Shown here in pieces: positions 1 through 8,708 of a stretch of DNA of 9,116 bases. The notes beneath the pieces are model-generated. The model ran no database searches. It saw only the letters and a program-made list of their open reading frames with translations, and was not told the origin of the DNA. Position 1 is the first letter of the stretch. Every line of letters begins with the position of its first letter. Both the position numbers and the translations under genes were made by a program. This DNA comes from an uncultured Acidobacteriota bacterium (lineage in GTDB: Bacteria > Acidobacteriota > Blastocatellia > RBC074): assembly GCA_937967285.1 (NCBI GenBank), contig CALBSU010000197.1:1-9116 (forward strand), in the 5' to 3' direction.

Positions 1-1160
<1,160 letters not shown>

Positions 1161-1228
1161 GATCGATGACCCCTTTGGTATTTTTTACGATTGACGGTTT
1201 GATTACTTTCGGGTGACTTCCTGACGTT

Positions 1229-1258
1229 CTTATATGTCCGACAGGCACTGCCTGACAA
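1229..1258 (-). promoter_or_regulatory. Candidate sigma70-type promoter of the oxidoreductase, overlapping a 13-base palindrome
   Basis: Read on the minus strand, TTGTCA (1258-1253) and TATAAG (1234-1229) each match the consensus at 5 of 6 positions, with an 18-base spacer. The expected start of transcription, near 1222, would give a leader of about 60 bases. A perfect inverted repeat CAGGCA-C-TGCCTG (1242-1254) sits in the spacer and touches the -35 box, the position of a repressor or activator site. This is motif reading only. Confidence 0.45.
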
Positions 1259-1272
1259 TCCCGTTGCGCATT

Positions 1273-1296
1273 TTTTCGTATTATAAAATATGAAAA
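1273..1296. repeat. AT-rich imperfect inverted repeat
   Basis: TTTTCGTATT (1273-1282) and AATATGAAAA (1287-1296) form 10-base arms with one mismatch around the spacer ATAA. The dyad contains a perfect TATAAT on the minus strand (1285-1280), but no good -35 lies at the right distance from it. It could be a regulator site or simply an AT-rich promoter-proximal element. It lies about 15 bases upstream of the candidate oxidoreductase -35 box. Confidence 0.35.
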
Positions 1297-1330
1297 CAAC
1301 ATATCCATGCCCGCGCAAAGATTAATATCG

Positions 1331-1359
1331 TTGATCGGCTGATGTTGAAGTGCGATAAT
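1331..1359 (+). promoter_or_regulatory. Weak candidate promoter for the secreted protein gene
   Basis: TTGATC (1331-1336, 4 of 6 matches) and GATAAT (1354-1359, 5 of 6) are separated by 17 bases. The predicted leader would be about 160 bases, which is long. A closer promoter that I cannot recognise is equally possible. Confidence 0.25.
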
Positions 1360-1513
1360 GCCGACGGATTGGGTGCCAAAAGAACTGCTGTGTCTTCGCT
1401 CAATCAGCCCCGCGCCAAACCGGATCAATACAGTCGATCGGATAACTGCACCTCACTCCTCCAGCCGTGTGTCAATCCGGTCTAATGATCTTTACATTCA
1501 AAACAGCTGTAAC

Positions 1514-1519
1514 AAGGAG
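1514..1519 (+). promoter_or_regulatory. Ribosome binding site that fixes the start of the secreted protein
   Basis: AAGGAG lies 7 bases before the ATG at 1527. The same frame could begin at a GTG at 1467, but that start has no comparable RBS and would put 20 extra residues in front of a clean signal peptide. The ATG at 1527 is therefore preferred. Confidence 0.8.
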
Positions 1520-1526
1520 TAAAGCG

Positions 1527-2510
<984 letters not shown>

Positions 2511-2533
2511 GAGACAATTGTTCAATCACAGGA

Positions 2534-2571
2534 AAGGGCCGGAGGACATACCTTCCGGCCCTTCTTTTTTT
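2534..2571 (+). terminator. Rho-independent terminator of the secreted protein gene
   Basis: AAGGGCCGGA (2534-2543) pairs perfectly with TCCGGCCCTT (2554-2563). Two further G-C pairs (2544-2545 with 2551-2552) close a five-base loop, leaving one bulged T. A run of seven T follows (2565-2571). It begins 23 bases after the stop codon. Read on the other strand it has only a short T run, so it may stop the convergent gene at 2589-3071 less efficiently. Confidence 0.92.
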
Positions 2572-2588
2572 ATTCGCCGACTGTCGGA

Positions 2589-3071
2589 TCAATCGAGCAG
2601 AAAGACCAGCAGCGCCGCCTCTCCGTTCGACCGTCTGCCGGCGACCAGCACGCCCGACATCGCTCCGCCGTCGCCGAGATTGTAGACTTTCAGATCGGAG
2701 ACCGACGGATCGTCGTAAGCGGCTGAGAGCGCCTTCTGTCCGGCGGCGGGATCGCTGATGTTATCGAGGATCATCGGAATCGAATTCCTCGCATCGGCAT
2801 CCGTGATCGCCTTCAGTTCGCTGACGATGTCGCCTTTGGCGCCTGAGGGGCGTTCATAGACCTTCTTCCAGGCTGACATCCAGCCCGATTCCCTTTCGCT
2901 GGTCCATCCTTTTCCGACGAAGTACTTGTATCTTTCGAGCGCCTTCTTTTCCAGATCAGCGGCCGAGGCGGCCTGATCGAGGAAGACGGCGCTGCCGAAA
3001 CCGGACTGGCTGGGAGCGCCGTAGACGGCTTCGAGATCGGAGATATATGCAGGTTTTTGGGGTGTGGACAT
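2589..3071 (-). CDS. Hypothetical protein, 160 residues, probably cytoplasmic
   Basis: I do not recognise the family. The start is the ATG at 3071, with AGGAG (3081-3077) 5 bases upstream. An in-frame TTG at 3134 lies at the predicted transcription start and is unlikely. There is no signal peptide or membrane segment. The N-terminal part (residues 35-75) is charged and probably helical, with aromatic positions (YKYF 48-51, W56, W64, W68). The C-terminus contains a Gly-rich NLGDGGAMSGVLVAGRR stretch (131-147) ending in a hydrophobic strand LLVFLLD (154-160). That looks like a beta-hairpin forming the edge of a compact alpha/beta fold. The stop codon faces the terminator of the convergent secreted protein gene. 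A 17-base-spaced candidate promoter precedes it, so it is probably transcribed alone. A role cannot be assigned. Confidence 0.8.
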   Translation of the reverse strand: MSTPQKPAYISDLEAVYGAPSQSGFGSAVFLDQAASAADLEKKALERYKYFVGKGWTSERESGWMSAWKKVYERPSGAKGDIVSELKAITDADARNSIPMILDNISDPAAGQKALSAAYDDPSVSDLKVYNLGDGGAMSGVLVAGRRSNGEAALLVFLLD

Positions 3072-3140
3072 GATTGCTCCTGTAATGATGTAACCGATGA
3101 TGACGGCTTCTGTGCGAAGATCCGTGCTGTTCAACGGCCG

Positions 3141-3169
3141 ATCATGTTTTGAGCGTCACATCCGGTCAA
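3141..3169 (-). promoter_or_regulatory. Candidate promoter of the 160-residue hypothetical protein
   Basis: On the minus strand, TTGACC (3169-3164, 5 of 6 matches) and CATGAT (3146-3141, 4 of 6) are 17 bases apart. Transcription would begin near 3134, leaving a leader of about 63 bases before the ATG at 3071. The rest of the gap up to 3299 shows no gene and no clear terminator for the upstream hydrolase gene. Confidence 0.45.
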
Positions 3170-3299
3170 CAGTATTTTTCCTGAGCGCAAGCAACTGAAT
3201 GATAACGGCCATCAGCCATTGCCCATGCCGGACAGCGTAATCTCCTTGCAACCTTCAGGCCCTTGTAAAAAGCTCTCAATGATTAGCACGGCATGATAA

Positions 3300-4352
3300 C
3301 TATCGAGCCGGCTTGAAACTCCCCTCGTCGACATCGCCTATGAATTTGATCAGGCCTTCTGCATAGGTCTTCTGGTCGTCATACATCGCCATATGGCTGC
3401 CCTGCGGGCAGAACAGGTAACGGCCATTCCGGACCTTTTTCGAAATCATCTCCATGTGCGCCGGGTCCATCGTGTCGTACTTCGCGCCGATGACCAGCGT
3501 CGGAGCGGCGATCTTCGGAAGGTCGGCTACGCGGTCCCAGGTCAGCAGCTTGCCGCTCAGGCCCAGCTCGCTCGGCCCCTGCAGCGGGATGTAGATGTTC
3601 TGGTTGAGATGTTTGAACGCGCGGTTGAGCGGATCGGGCCACTCCGCAGCCGGCATGCGCAGGATGTGCTTTTCGTAATGGAGCGGAATGAGCAGCTCCA
3701 TGTACCGCGGATTCGCGTAGTCCTTCCTGGCTTCGAGCGCCTTGACCTCGGCCAGAATCTTCTGATCCATCTCCGGCATGAGGACCTTGTTTGCGTATTC
3801 GTTGTACGCCGGTCCGCTCGCCATCATGTTCGAGATGATCAGCCCCTTGAGGTGCTGCTGGTGTTTGAGTGCGTACTCGATGGCCAGCACTCCGCCCCAG
3901 GAATGTCCGAGCAGGTAGAAGTTGTTTTTGTCGAGCCCGAGCGCCTGCCGCACCTGTTCGACCTCGTCGACGAAGCGTGGAATATCCCACAGATCCGGCT
4001 CCTTCGGCTGATCGCTGTAGGCCGAACCGAGCTGATCGTAGTAGTAGTATTCGATTCCGGCGCCGGGGAGGTAGCTGTCGAGGGCTTCGAAGTATTCGTG
4101 CGTTGCGCCGGGCCCGCCGTGGAGCAGAAGCAATTTGACCGACGGATTGTTGCCGATCCGTTTGGTCCAGACGTTGAACCTGCCTTTCGGCGTGGTGATC
4201 GGAATCAGCCTGACGCCGCCGCTCAGCACATCGTCGCGGCCGGAATAATCGAGATAGGAATTCCTCCTGGCCGCGGGAGTCTCCTCAGCGGGACGACCGG
4301 CGCACCCCTGCAAAGTAATAGCTGTAAGCAATAGTGCCAGAATATTTTTCAT
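3300..4352 (-). CDS. Lipoprotein alpha/beta-hydrolase of the proline iminopeptidase (S33) family
   Basis: The 350-residue protein has a lipobox (LQGC, lipidated Cys17) after a short basic and hydrophobic leader. Residue +2 is Ala, consistent with outer-membrane sorting. The fold signatures are complete: oxyanion motif HGGPG (78-82), YYYYDQLGSAYSD (102-114), nucleophile elbow GHSWGG (149-154, Ser151), acid Asp293 in GAKYDTMDP and base His320 in GSHMAMYDD. The cap segment GPSEL (259-263, Glu262) resembles the region that binds the substrate amino terminus in proline iminopeptidases and the tricorn factor F1. Family role: release of N-terminal residues, often proline, from small peptides. Relatives hydrolyse amides or esters, so substrate is uncertain. 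A periplasm-facing lipoprotein form is notable because classical members are cytoplasmic. The RBS is weak (AAGAGA). The gene is transcribed away from the neighbouring hydrolase at 4540. Confidence 0.9.
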   Translation of the reverse strand: MKNILALLLTAITLQGCAGRPAEETPAARRNSYLDYSGRDDVLSGGVRLIPITTPKGRFNVWTKRIGNNPSVKLLLLHGGPGATHEYFEALDSYLPGAGIEYYYYDQLGSAYSDQPKEPDLWDIPRFVDEVEQVRQALGLDKNNFYLLGHSWGGVLAIEYALKHQQHLKGLIISNMMASGPAYNEYANKVLMPEMDQKILAEVKALEARKDYANPRYMELLIPLHYEKHILRMPAAEWPDPLNRAFKHLNQNIYIPLQGPSELGLSGKLLTWDRVADLPKIAAPTLVIGAKYDTMDPAHMEMISKKVRNGRYLFCPQGSHMAMYDDQKTYAEGLIKFIGDVDEGSFKPAR

Positions 4353-4539
4353 CGGATTTCTCTTTCTTTTTATTCAACAACGTTTCAGCGGGAACCGGCC
4401 GGATCGGATTCGTGAAAACCGGAGCCGATTGACGAACTTTATGTTGATAAGAATGTAATTGACAAGACTATTCCCTCATCGTTCCTTAATTCGACATTGA
4501 AAGGTATACAATCAGTATCATGCTGGAGGAAAACAGAAA
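4353..4539. promoter_or_regulatory. Divergent promoter region shared by the two hydrolases
   Basis: These 187 bases separate two divergently transcribed genes. A perfect plus-strand TTGACA (4459-4464) overlaps a minus-strand TTGTCA (4465-4460), so the two -35 boxes could share one site. The -10 partners are poor: the best minus-strand match is TAAAGT at 18 bases, and the plus strand has nothing convincing at 16-18 bases. TACAAT (4507-4512) is an alternative plus-strand -10 without a clear -35. The plus gene has GGAGG (4525-4529) 10 bases before its ATG. Confidence 0.35.
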
Positions 4540-5955
4540 ATGAACACGTATCTGCTCGCACTGATCATGATCATATCGGCATCACTCAATTCGTCATCGG
4601 CTCAGACGTCCGGACTGGAGGGGATCTGGGAAGGAAAGTTGAGCGCCGGCCCCAACACCCTGAGACTGGTCTTCAGGATCACGAAATCGCAGCAGGGCGG
4701 TTTGAGCGCTCAACTGGACAGCCCCGATCAGGGAGCGACAGGGCTGCCCGTCGATACGGTCAACCTGGAAGGCAACGCGGTTCGCTTCGAGATGAAGCGA
4801 TTCGCGGCCACTTACGAGGCGAAGGTGGACGCCGGTTTCACTGAGCTGACCGGCGTTTGGAAACAGGGCGGAGTCGAACTGCCGCTGGTCATGAAGCGGG
4901 TTCTCAGCGAGACGAAGCCCAACCGGCCGCAGGAACCACAGAAACCCTATCCGTACGACGAGGAAGAGGTCGCATACGATAATCCGAAGGCCGGGATCAG
5001 ACTGGCCGGGACTCTGACCACTCCACGGGGCAAGGGACCGTTTCCGGCGGTGGTTCTGATCACCGGCTCGGGACCTCAGGACAGGAATGAAACGATCTTC
5101 GGCCACAAGCCGTTTATGGTTCTGGCCGATCATCTGACCCGCAACGGCATCGCAGTCCTGAGGGTCGACGACCGCGGAGTCGGCGGATCGACCGGCAACA
5201 TCAGCACAGCCACGACAGAGGATTTCACCGAGGACGTGCTTGCCGGAGTCGGATTCCTCAAAACGCGAAAGGAGATCGACACGAAACGCATCGGCCTGAT
5301 CGGTCACAGCGAGGGCGGCATCATCGCTCCGCTGGCGGCTACAAAATCATCCGACATCGCATTCATCGTCCTGATGGCCGGGACGGGCCTGACCGGCGAG
5401 GAGATCCTCTACATGCAGGGCGCTCTGATCGTCAAATCCACGGGGGCTTCCGAGAAAGATGTCGAGGTGAGCAGGAAGAACCAGGAACGCATCTTCGCCA
5501 TCATCAAATCCGAAAAGGACCCGAATGAGGCGGAAAAGAGACTGATGGAGATTCGGGATGAAGCTGTCGCAAAAATGACCGAGGAGCAGAAGAAAGCCGG
5601 CGCAGACAGGGCGGCGGAAGCGCAGCTCAAAAGCGTCAACACCCCGTGGTTCCGATACTTTCTGACCTATGACCCGAAACCGGCGCTGACCAGGGTCAAA
5701 TGCCCGGTGCTGGCCGTCAACGGCGAACGCGATCTGCAGGTTCCCTACAAAGAAAATCTTGAGGCGATCGAGACGGCGCTCAAGGCAGGAGGCAACAAGG
5801 ACGTCACGATCGTCATGCTGCCGGAACTGAACCATCTGTTTCAGAAGGCAGCGACCGGCTCACCCTCGGAATACGCAAGGATCGAGGAGACGATGAATCC
5901 GCTGGCGCTCAAGACCATCACTGATTGGATCATCAAGCGGACCGGACAACGATAG
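4540..5955 (+). CDS. Exported alpha/beta-hydrolase (EstD-like esterase or serine aminopeptidase type) with N-terminal lipocalin-like domain
   Basis: The protein has 471 residues. Residues 1-21 are a Sec signal, probably cut after SSA21. Residues 25-120 form a beta-rich domain starting LEGIWEG (26-32), with LEGNAVRFEM (76-85) and ELTGVW (102-107). A proline-rich linker (127-138) leads to the hydrolase: GTLTTP (157-162), oxyanion motif GSGPQDRNE (176-184), VDDRGVGGS (209-217), elbow GHSEGG (255-260, Ser257), Asp398 in NGERDLQV and His432 in LNHLF. A charged helical cap lies at about 305-365. The GSGPQDRN plus GHSEGG pair fits the EstD-type carboxylesterase group. Likely role: hydrolysis of short esters or similar bonds in the periplasm, with the true substrate unknown. 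GGAGG lies upstream. The stop faces the convergent GH127 gene across a hairpin. It does not share an operon with the divergent S33 lipoprotein. Confidence 0.92.
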   Translation: MNTYLLALIMIISASLNSSSAQTSGLEGIWEGKLSAGPNTLRLVFRITKSQQGGLSAQLDSPDQGATGLPVDTVNLEGNAVRFEMKRFAATYEAKVDAGFTELTGVWKQGGVELPLVMKRVLSETKPNRPQEPQKPYPYDEEEVAYDNPKAGIRLAGTLTTPRGKGPFPAVVLITGSGPQDRNETIFGHKPFMVLADHLTRNGIAVLRVDDRGVGGSTGNISTATTEDFTEDVLAGVGFLKTRKEIDTKRIGLIGHSEGGIIAPLAATKSSDIAFIVLMAGTGLTGEEILYMQGALIVKSTGASEKDVEVSRKNQERIFAIIKSEKDPNEAEKRLMEIRDEAVAKMTEEQKKAGADRAAEAQLKSVNTPWFRYFLTYDPKPALTRVKCPVLAVNGERDLQVPYKENLEAIETALKAGGNKDVTIVMLPELNHLFQKAATGSPSEYARIEETMNPLALKTITDWIIKRTGQR

Positions 5956-5969
5956 CGACTGCACCGTAA

Positions 5970-6003
5970 CGAAATCCGGTTGCGAGGCGGCAGCCGGATT
6001 TCG
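5970..6003. terminator. Hairpin between convergent genes, probable bidirectional transcription-end structure
   Basis: CGAAATCCGG (5970-5979) pairs perfectly with CCGGATTTCG (5994-6003). Four more pairs inside, one of them G-U, extend the stem to 14 pairs around a six-base loop. Neither strand has a T run after the stem, so it is not a classical intrinsic terminator. Its place between the stop at 5955 (plus) and the stop at 6023 (minus) suggests a shared 3'-end structure that could stop transcription or protect both mRNAs. Confidence 0.6.
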
Positions 6004-6022
6004 AATCTACCCTCAACGGACG

Positions 6023-8470
6023 CTATTTCACCTTCCACTCCTGCAGGCCGGCGGACCAGCCGGGCTGCATCGTCACTTCCAGGCGCAGAGCATCTGTCGA
6101 CACCGGTTTGAAGCGGACCTGATTGTAGCGGTCTGTCGCCACGCCGTACGCACCGCCATTCTCAACCGGTCTCCACTCGAGGCCGTCTTTGTACAGGATT
6201 CGCCAGGATGACGGCACCCTGACTTCACCTCTGCCGGTATCGTCGAACCAGTAGACCTCGACCTCCGAAACTGTCTCCGGTTTCGCGAACGCGTACTCGA
6301 CCCATTCGGTGGCGCCCTTCGTCGGCCACCAGTCGAAATAGGATGCCGGATCGTTCGATGCGGGAGGCTCTTCGCCGTCGTTGATCATGCGCGGATCGCG
6401 GCGGCGCCTGTTCGAGACCGTCACTTTGCTGGCGGTCCCAATGGTCGGATATGGCTGCGGTCTGGCGCTCGCCTCGCTGTTCGGCAGCCAGACGAGCATC
6501 TCTCCGCGGCCGCGATTCGCCCAGGAGTAATACGGGATCGCCGTGAAATCCTGCTCTCTTCGTATCACTTTTCCCTGCGCATCGAAGCTCAGAGCGAAGG
6601 CTTTGCCCCTGATCGCGGTCACGCCGTTGAGCAGCTCCGGCCTGAATTCAGCCGTCAGCTTCGCGCTGTCGGGCAGAACCAGGTTTCTCACGTGGCCGTC
6701 GGGATTGTCAGGCCATTCGGCGCAGTAAACGATCGGACCGCGCTGCAGGGCGATGCGACCGCGATCCGCGGCTACCTTCTCGCCGGCGACCACGCGACGC
6801 ACCGGCATCGGCATATTCAATTCGATGACATCGCCCTTTTTCCATGCCCGATTCAGCGCGGCATATCCCTTGTCCAGCCTCAACTGCTCGTCGCGCCCGT
6901 TGACCTTCAGCCTCACCTGCTCGTTGTTCCGATCAATGAACCGGTAGAGATCGCCGGGCACGGCTTCATTGCGCGCCCAGCCGGGAATGCGAAGGTTGAT
7001 CGTGAATCTGCCCGATCTTTCCGGATCGACTGTCAGCCTGACCGATCCCTCCCACGGGTAACGCGTCTCCTGCTTCAACCTGACGGCCATGTCGTTATCC
7101 AGTCTGATCTCGCTCTCGCTGGCGACGTAGAGATTGACGTAAAGATGATCGCCCTTCTGCGCGTAAACGTATCCGGGAACGGATGCCATAAACCGCGTGA
7201 TGTTGCCGGGACAACAGGCCACGCCGAACCACGGGCTGCGCTGGTGCTGCCCGTTCGACTCGAGCGGATTCGGGTAGAAGAACGACCTGCCGTCGAGCGA
7301 AACGCCGGAGATCAGTCCGTTGTAGAGCGTGCGCTCCATGACATCGATATATTTCGCATCCGCGTGCAGCAGGAAGAGCCTGTAGTTCCAGTAATCGTTG
7401 CCGATGGCCGCGCAGGTCTCGTTGTACGCCGTCATGTTCGGCAGCTCGAACGCGTCGCCGAAGGCTTCGCCCGATGCCCGCGCGCCGATGCCGCCCGTGA
7501 TGTAGAGCTTGCTGCCGACGACATCTTCCCAGATCCTGTCGATCGCGTTGACGTATGAGGTATCGCCCGTCAGAGCCGCCACGTCGGCCATTCCCGAATA
7601 CATGTAAGTTGCCCGAACCGCGTGCCCGACGGCCTCTGTCTGATCGACGACCTTTTTGTGGGACTGATTATAGGTGCGACCGGCGCCCGGCGTTCCGTCA
7701 GGCCCGCGTTCATCGAGCATGAACTTCGCGAGTCGGATGTACCGGTCGTCGCCGGTGATCCGGTAAAGCCGGGCCAGTCCCATCTCTGTTATCTGGTGGC
7801 CGGGCCAGATCGACTGTTTGCCCGGTCCGAATGTCCGGTCGAGCAGCTCGGCCTCCTTCAGTGCGATATCGAGCAAGGATCGTTTACCCGTCGCCTGGAA
7901 CCATGCCACCGCGGCTTCGGTCAGATGCCCGAAGTTGTATAGCTCATGACTGTCGACCTTCTCCAGCTCCCACCTGTTCCTGCCCGCCCAGCGGTGGGGG
8001 TTCGCCGGATCGATCGTGCGTGCCGGATAGAGATAACCGTCCGCCTCCTGCGCCGAACCGATCTTCTCGATCAGTCCGTCGACGTATGCCTCCAGTTTCG
8101 GATCCGGCTGAACCGTCAGGGCGTATGCAGCTCCTTCGATCACCTTGTAGAGGTCGGTGTCGTCGAACGGATATGGCGGGATCTTCTTCTCTTTGAGCGG
8201 CTCGCCACGCAACACGGCGGCCGCCTGCAGGAAGTTTTCGATGCGCCCGGTCTCTTCACACTTCTCGAAGGCGAAGGGGATCGAGACGGTTCGGTTGACC
8301 TCGATCCGCGGCGCCCAGAATGCATCGGTGAAATGGACGCTGGTGAACGGCACCGGTTTGACCGGATAGTCGCGCTGAGCGGCCGGCTGCTGTTGAGCAA
8401 CTGCTCCCGGCAGGCGGCAGAAGACGATTGCCATTATTCCGATAAAGAAACATATCCCGATCTTTTTCAT
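6023..8470 (-). CDS. GH127 family glycosidase (beta-L-arabinofuranosidase type), exported, with C-terminal discoidin-like domain
   Basis: The ATG at 8470 gives 815 residues. AGGGGGT (8481-8475), one mismatch from AGGAGGT, sits 4 bases upstream. An in-frame GTG at 8476 overlaps this RBS and is less likely. Residues 1-25 are a Sec signal cut at AVA25. The catalytic barrel covers about 40-440 and carries SHELYNFGHLTEAAV (174-188). The GH127 signature set is intact: Glu335 in GEAF (acid/base in characterised members), Glu351 and Cys353 in NETC, and Cys419-Cys420 in ACCPGN. In the Bifidobacterium enzyme HypBA1 the equivalent cysteines and glutamate bind zinc, and the first cysteine of the pair is the nucleophile. 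Beta-sandwich domains follow (about 440-660). Residues about 680-815 look like an F5/8-type C (discoidin) domain, likely sugar-binding. Expected role: release of beta-linked L-arabinofuranose from plant glycans or glycoproteins. Related subfamilies differ in substrate, so specificity is not certain. Confidence 0.93.
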   Translation of the reverse strand: MKKIGICFFIGIMAIVFCRLPGAVAQQQPAAQRDYPVKPVPFTSVHFTDAFWAPRIEVNRTVSIPFAFEKCEETGRIENFLQAAAVLRGEPLKEKKIPPYPFDDTDLYKVIEGAAYALTVQPDPKLEAYVDGLIEKIGSAQEADGYLYPARTIDPANPHRWAGRNRWELEKVDSHELYNFGHLTEAAVAWFQATGKRSLLDIALKEAELLDRTFGPGKQSIWPGHQITEMGLARLYRITGDDRYIRLAKFMLDERGPDGTPGAGRTYNQSHKKVVDQTEAVGHAVRATYMYSGMADVAALTGDTSYVNAIDRIWEDVVGSKLYITGGIGARASGEAFGDAFELPNMTAYNETCAAIGNDYWNYRLFLLHADAKYIDVMERTLYNGLISGVSLDGRSFFYPNPLESNGQHQRSPWFGVACCPGNITRFMASVPGYVYAQKGDHLYVNLYVASESEIRLDNDMAVRLKQETRYPWEGSVRLTVDPERSGRFTINLRIPGWARNEAVPGDLYRFIDRNNEQVRLKVNGRDEQLRLDKGYAALNRAWKKGDVIELNMPMPVRRVVAGEKVAADRGRIALQRGPIVYCAEWPDNPDGHVRNLVLPDSAKLTAEFRPELLNGVTAIRGKAFALSFDAQGKVIRREQDFTAIPYYSWANRGRGEMLVWLPNSEASARPQPYPTIGTASKVTVSNRRRRDPRMINDGEEPPASNDPASYFDWWPTKGATEWVEYAFAKPETVSEVEVYWFDDTGRGEVRVPSSWRILYKDGLEWRPVENGGAYGVATDRYNQVRFKPVSTDALRLEVTMQPGWSAGLQEWKVK

Positions 8471-8484
8471 GCCCACCCCCTGTG

Positions 8485-8510
8485 GCCTGAATTTCAGGCT
8501 TCAAAATATA
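8485..8510 (-). promoter_or_regulatory. Candidate -10 box plus perfect palindrome upstream of the GH127 gene
   Basis: A perfect inverted repeat GCCTGAA-T-TTCAGGC (8485-8499) lies 4 bases upstream of the GH127 Shine-Dalgarno. On the minus strand TATATT (8510-8505, 5 of 6 matches) precedes it, so transcription would begin inside the palindrome. That is a typical place for a repressor site. No good -35 is seen 16-18 bases further upstream, which may mean activator dependence. As RNA it would form only a 7-pair stem with a one-base loop, too tight to fold fully, so a DNA operator is the better reading. Confidence 0.45.
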
Positions 8511-8549
8511 CGGTCGGCTTCGTCGCTGACGATGTTATCGGACCAGCTA

Positions 8550-8577
8550 TCGACAAACTGAATTCAACTGCCATAAT
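8550..8577 (+). promoter_or_regulatory. Candidate promoter of the small secreted protein gene
   Basis: TCGACA (8550-8555) and CATAAT (8572-8577) each match the consensus at 5 of 6 positions with a 16-base spacer. The start of transcription near 8584 would leave a leader of about 125 bases, in which I see no gene or clear riboswitch-like structure. Confidence 0.4.
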
Positions 8578-8708
8578 GAAAAACGCTGCCCGGTTTTTCA
8601 ATCAAAATAGTGCAGACGCCACGACTTATGCAGGAACCTGACGGATTACCTGCTCGTATATCGATTCCAGCCGGGATCGAAAATGCTTTTCCCAACAAGG
8701 AGACCTGA

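Larger units (their letters stand above)
1161..1526. other. Divergent intergenic region between the oxidoreductase and the secreted protein gene
   Basis: No gene is supported in these 366 bases. The region is more AT-rich than its surroundings. It holds a candidate minus-strand promoter (1229-1258) overlapping a short palindrome, an AT-rich imperfect dyad (1273-1296), a weak plus-strand promoter (1331-1359) and the RBS of the plus-strand gene. A minus-strand open frame crosses the region from 1428 into the oxidoreductase gene. It lacks an RBS and overlaps a confident gene out of frame, so I do not call it. Confidence 0.6.

Noticed and set aside
3393..4334. A long plus-strand open frame opposite the S33 lipoprotein
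   Set aside because: It has no motifs or RBS, and the minus-strand frame has a full catalytic triad.
4381..4440. CCGG-rich partial repeats (ACCGGCCGGATCGG and ACCGGAGCCGAT)
   Set aside because: The arms are short and imperfect, as expected in GC-rich DNA, and do not form a convincing dyad.
6692..7558. Plus-strand open frames of up to 288 residues opposite the GH127 gene
   Set aside because: All lie inside a gene with intact active-site motifs and have shadow composition.
8410..8425. IVFC in the GH127 signal peptide as a lipobox
   Set aside because: Phe at position -1 does not fit the lipobox, and a standard AVA cleavage site follows.
8471..8476. GTG at 8476 as the start of the GH127 protein
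   Set aside because: It overlaps the AGGGGGT Shine-Dalgarno that serves the ATG at 8470. The change is only two residues.
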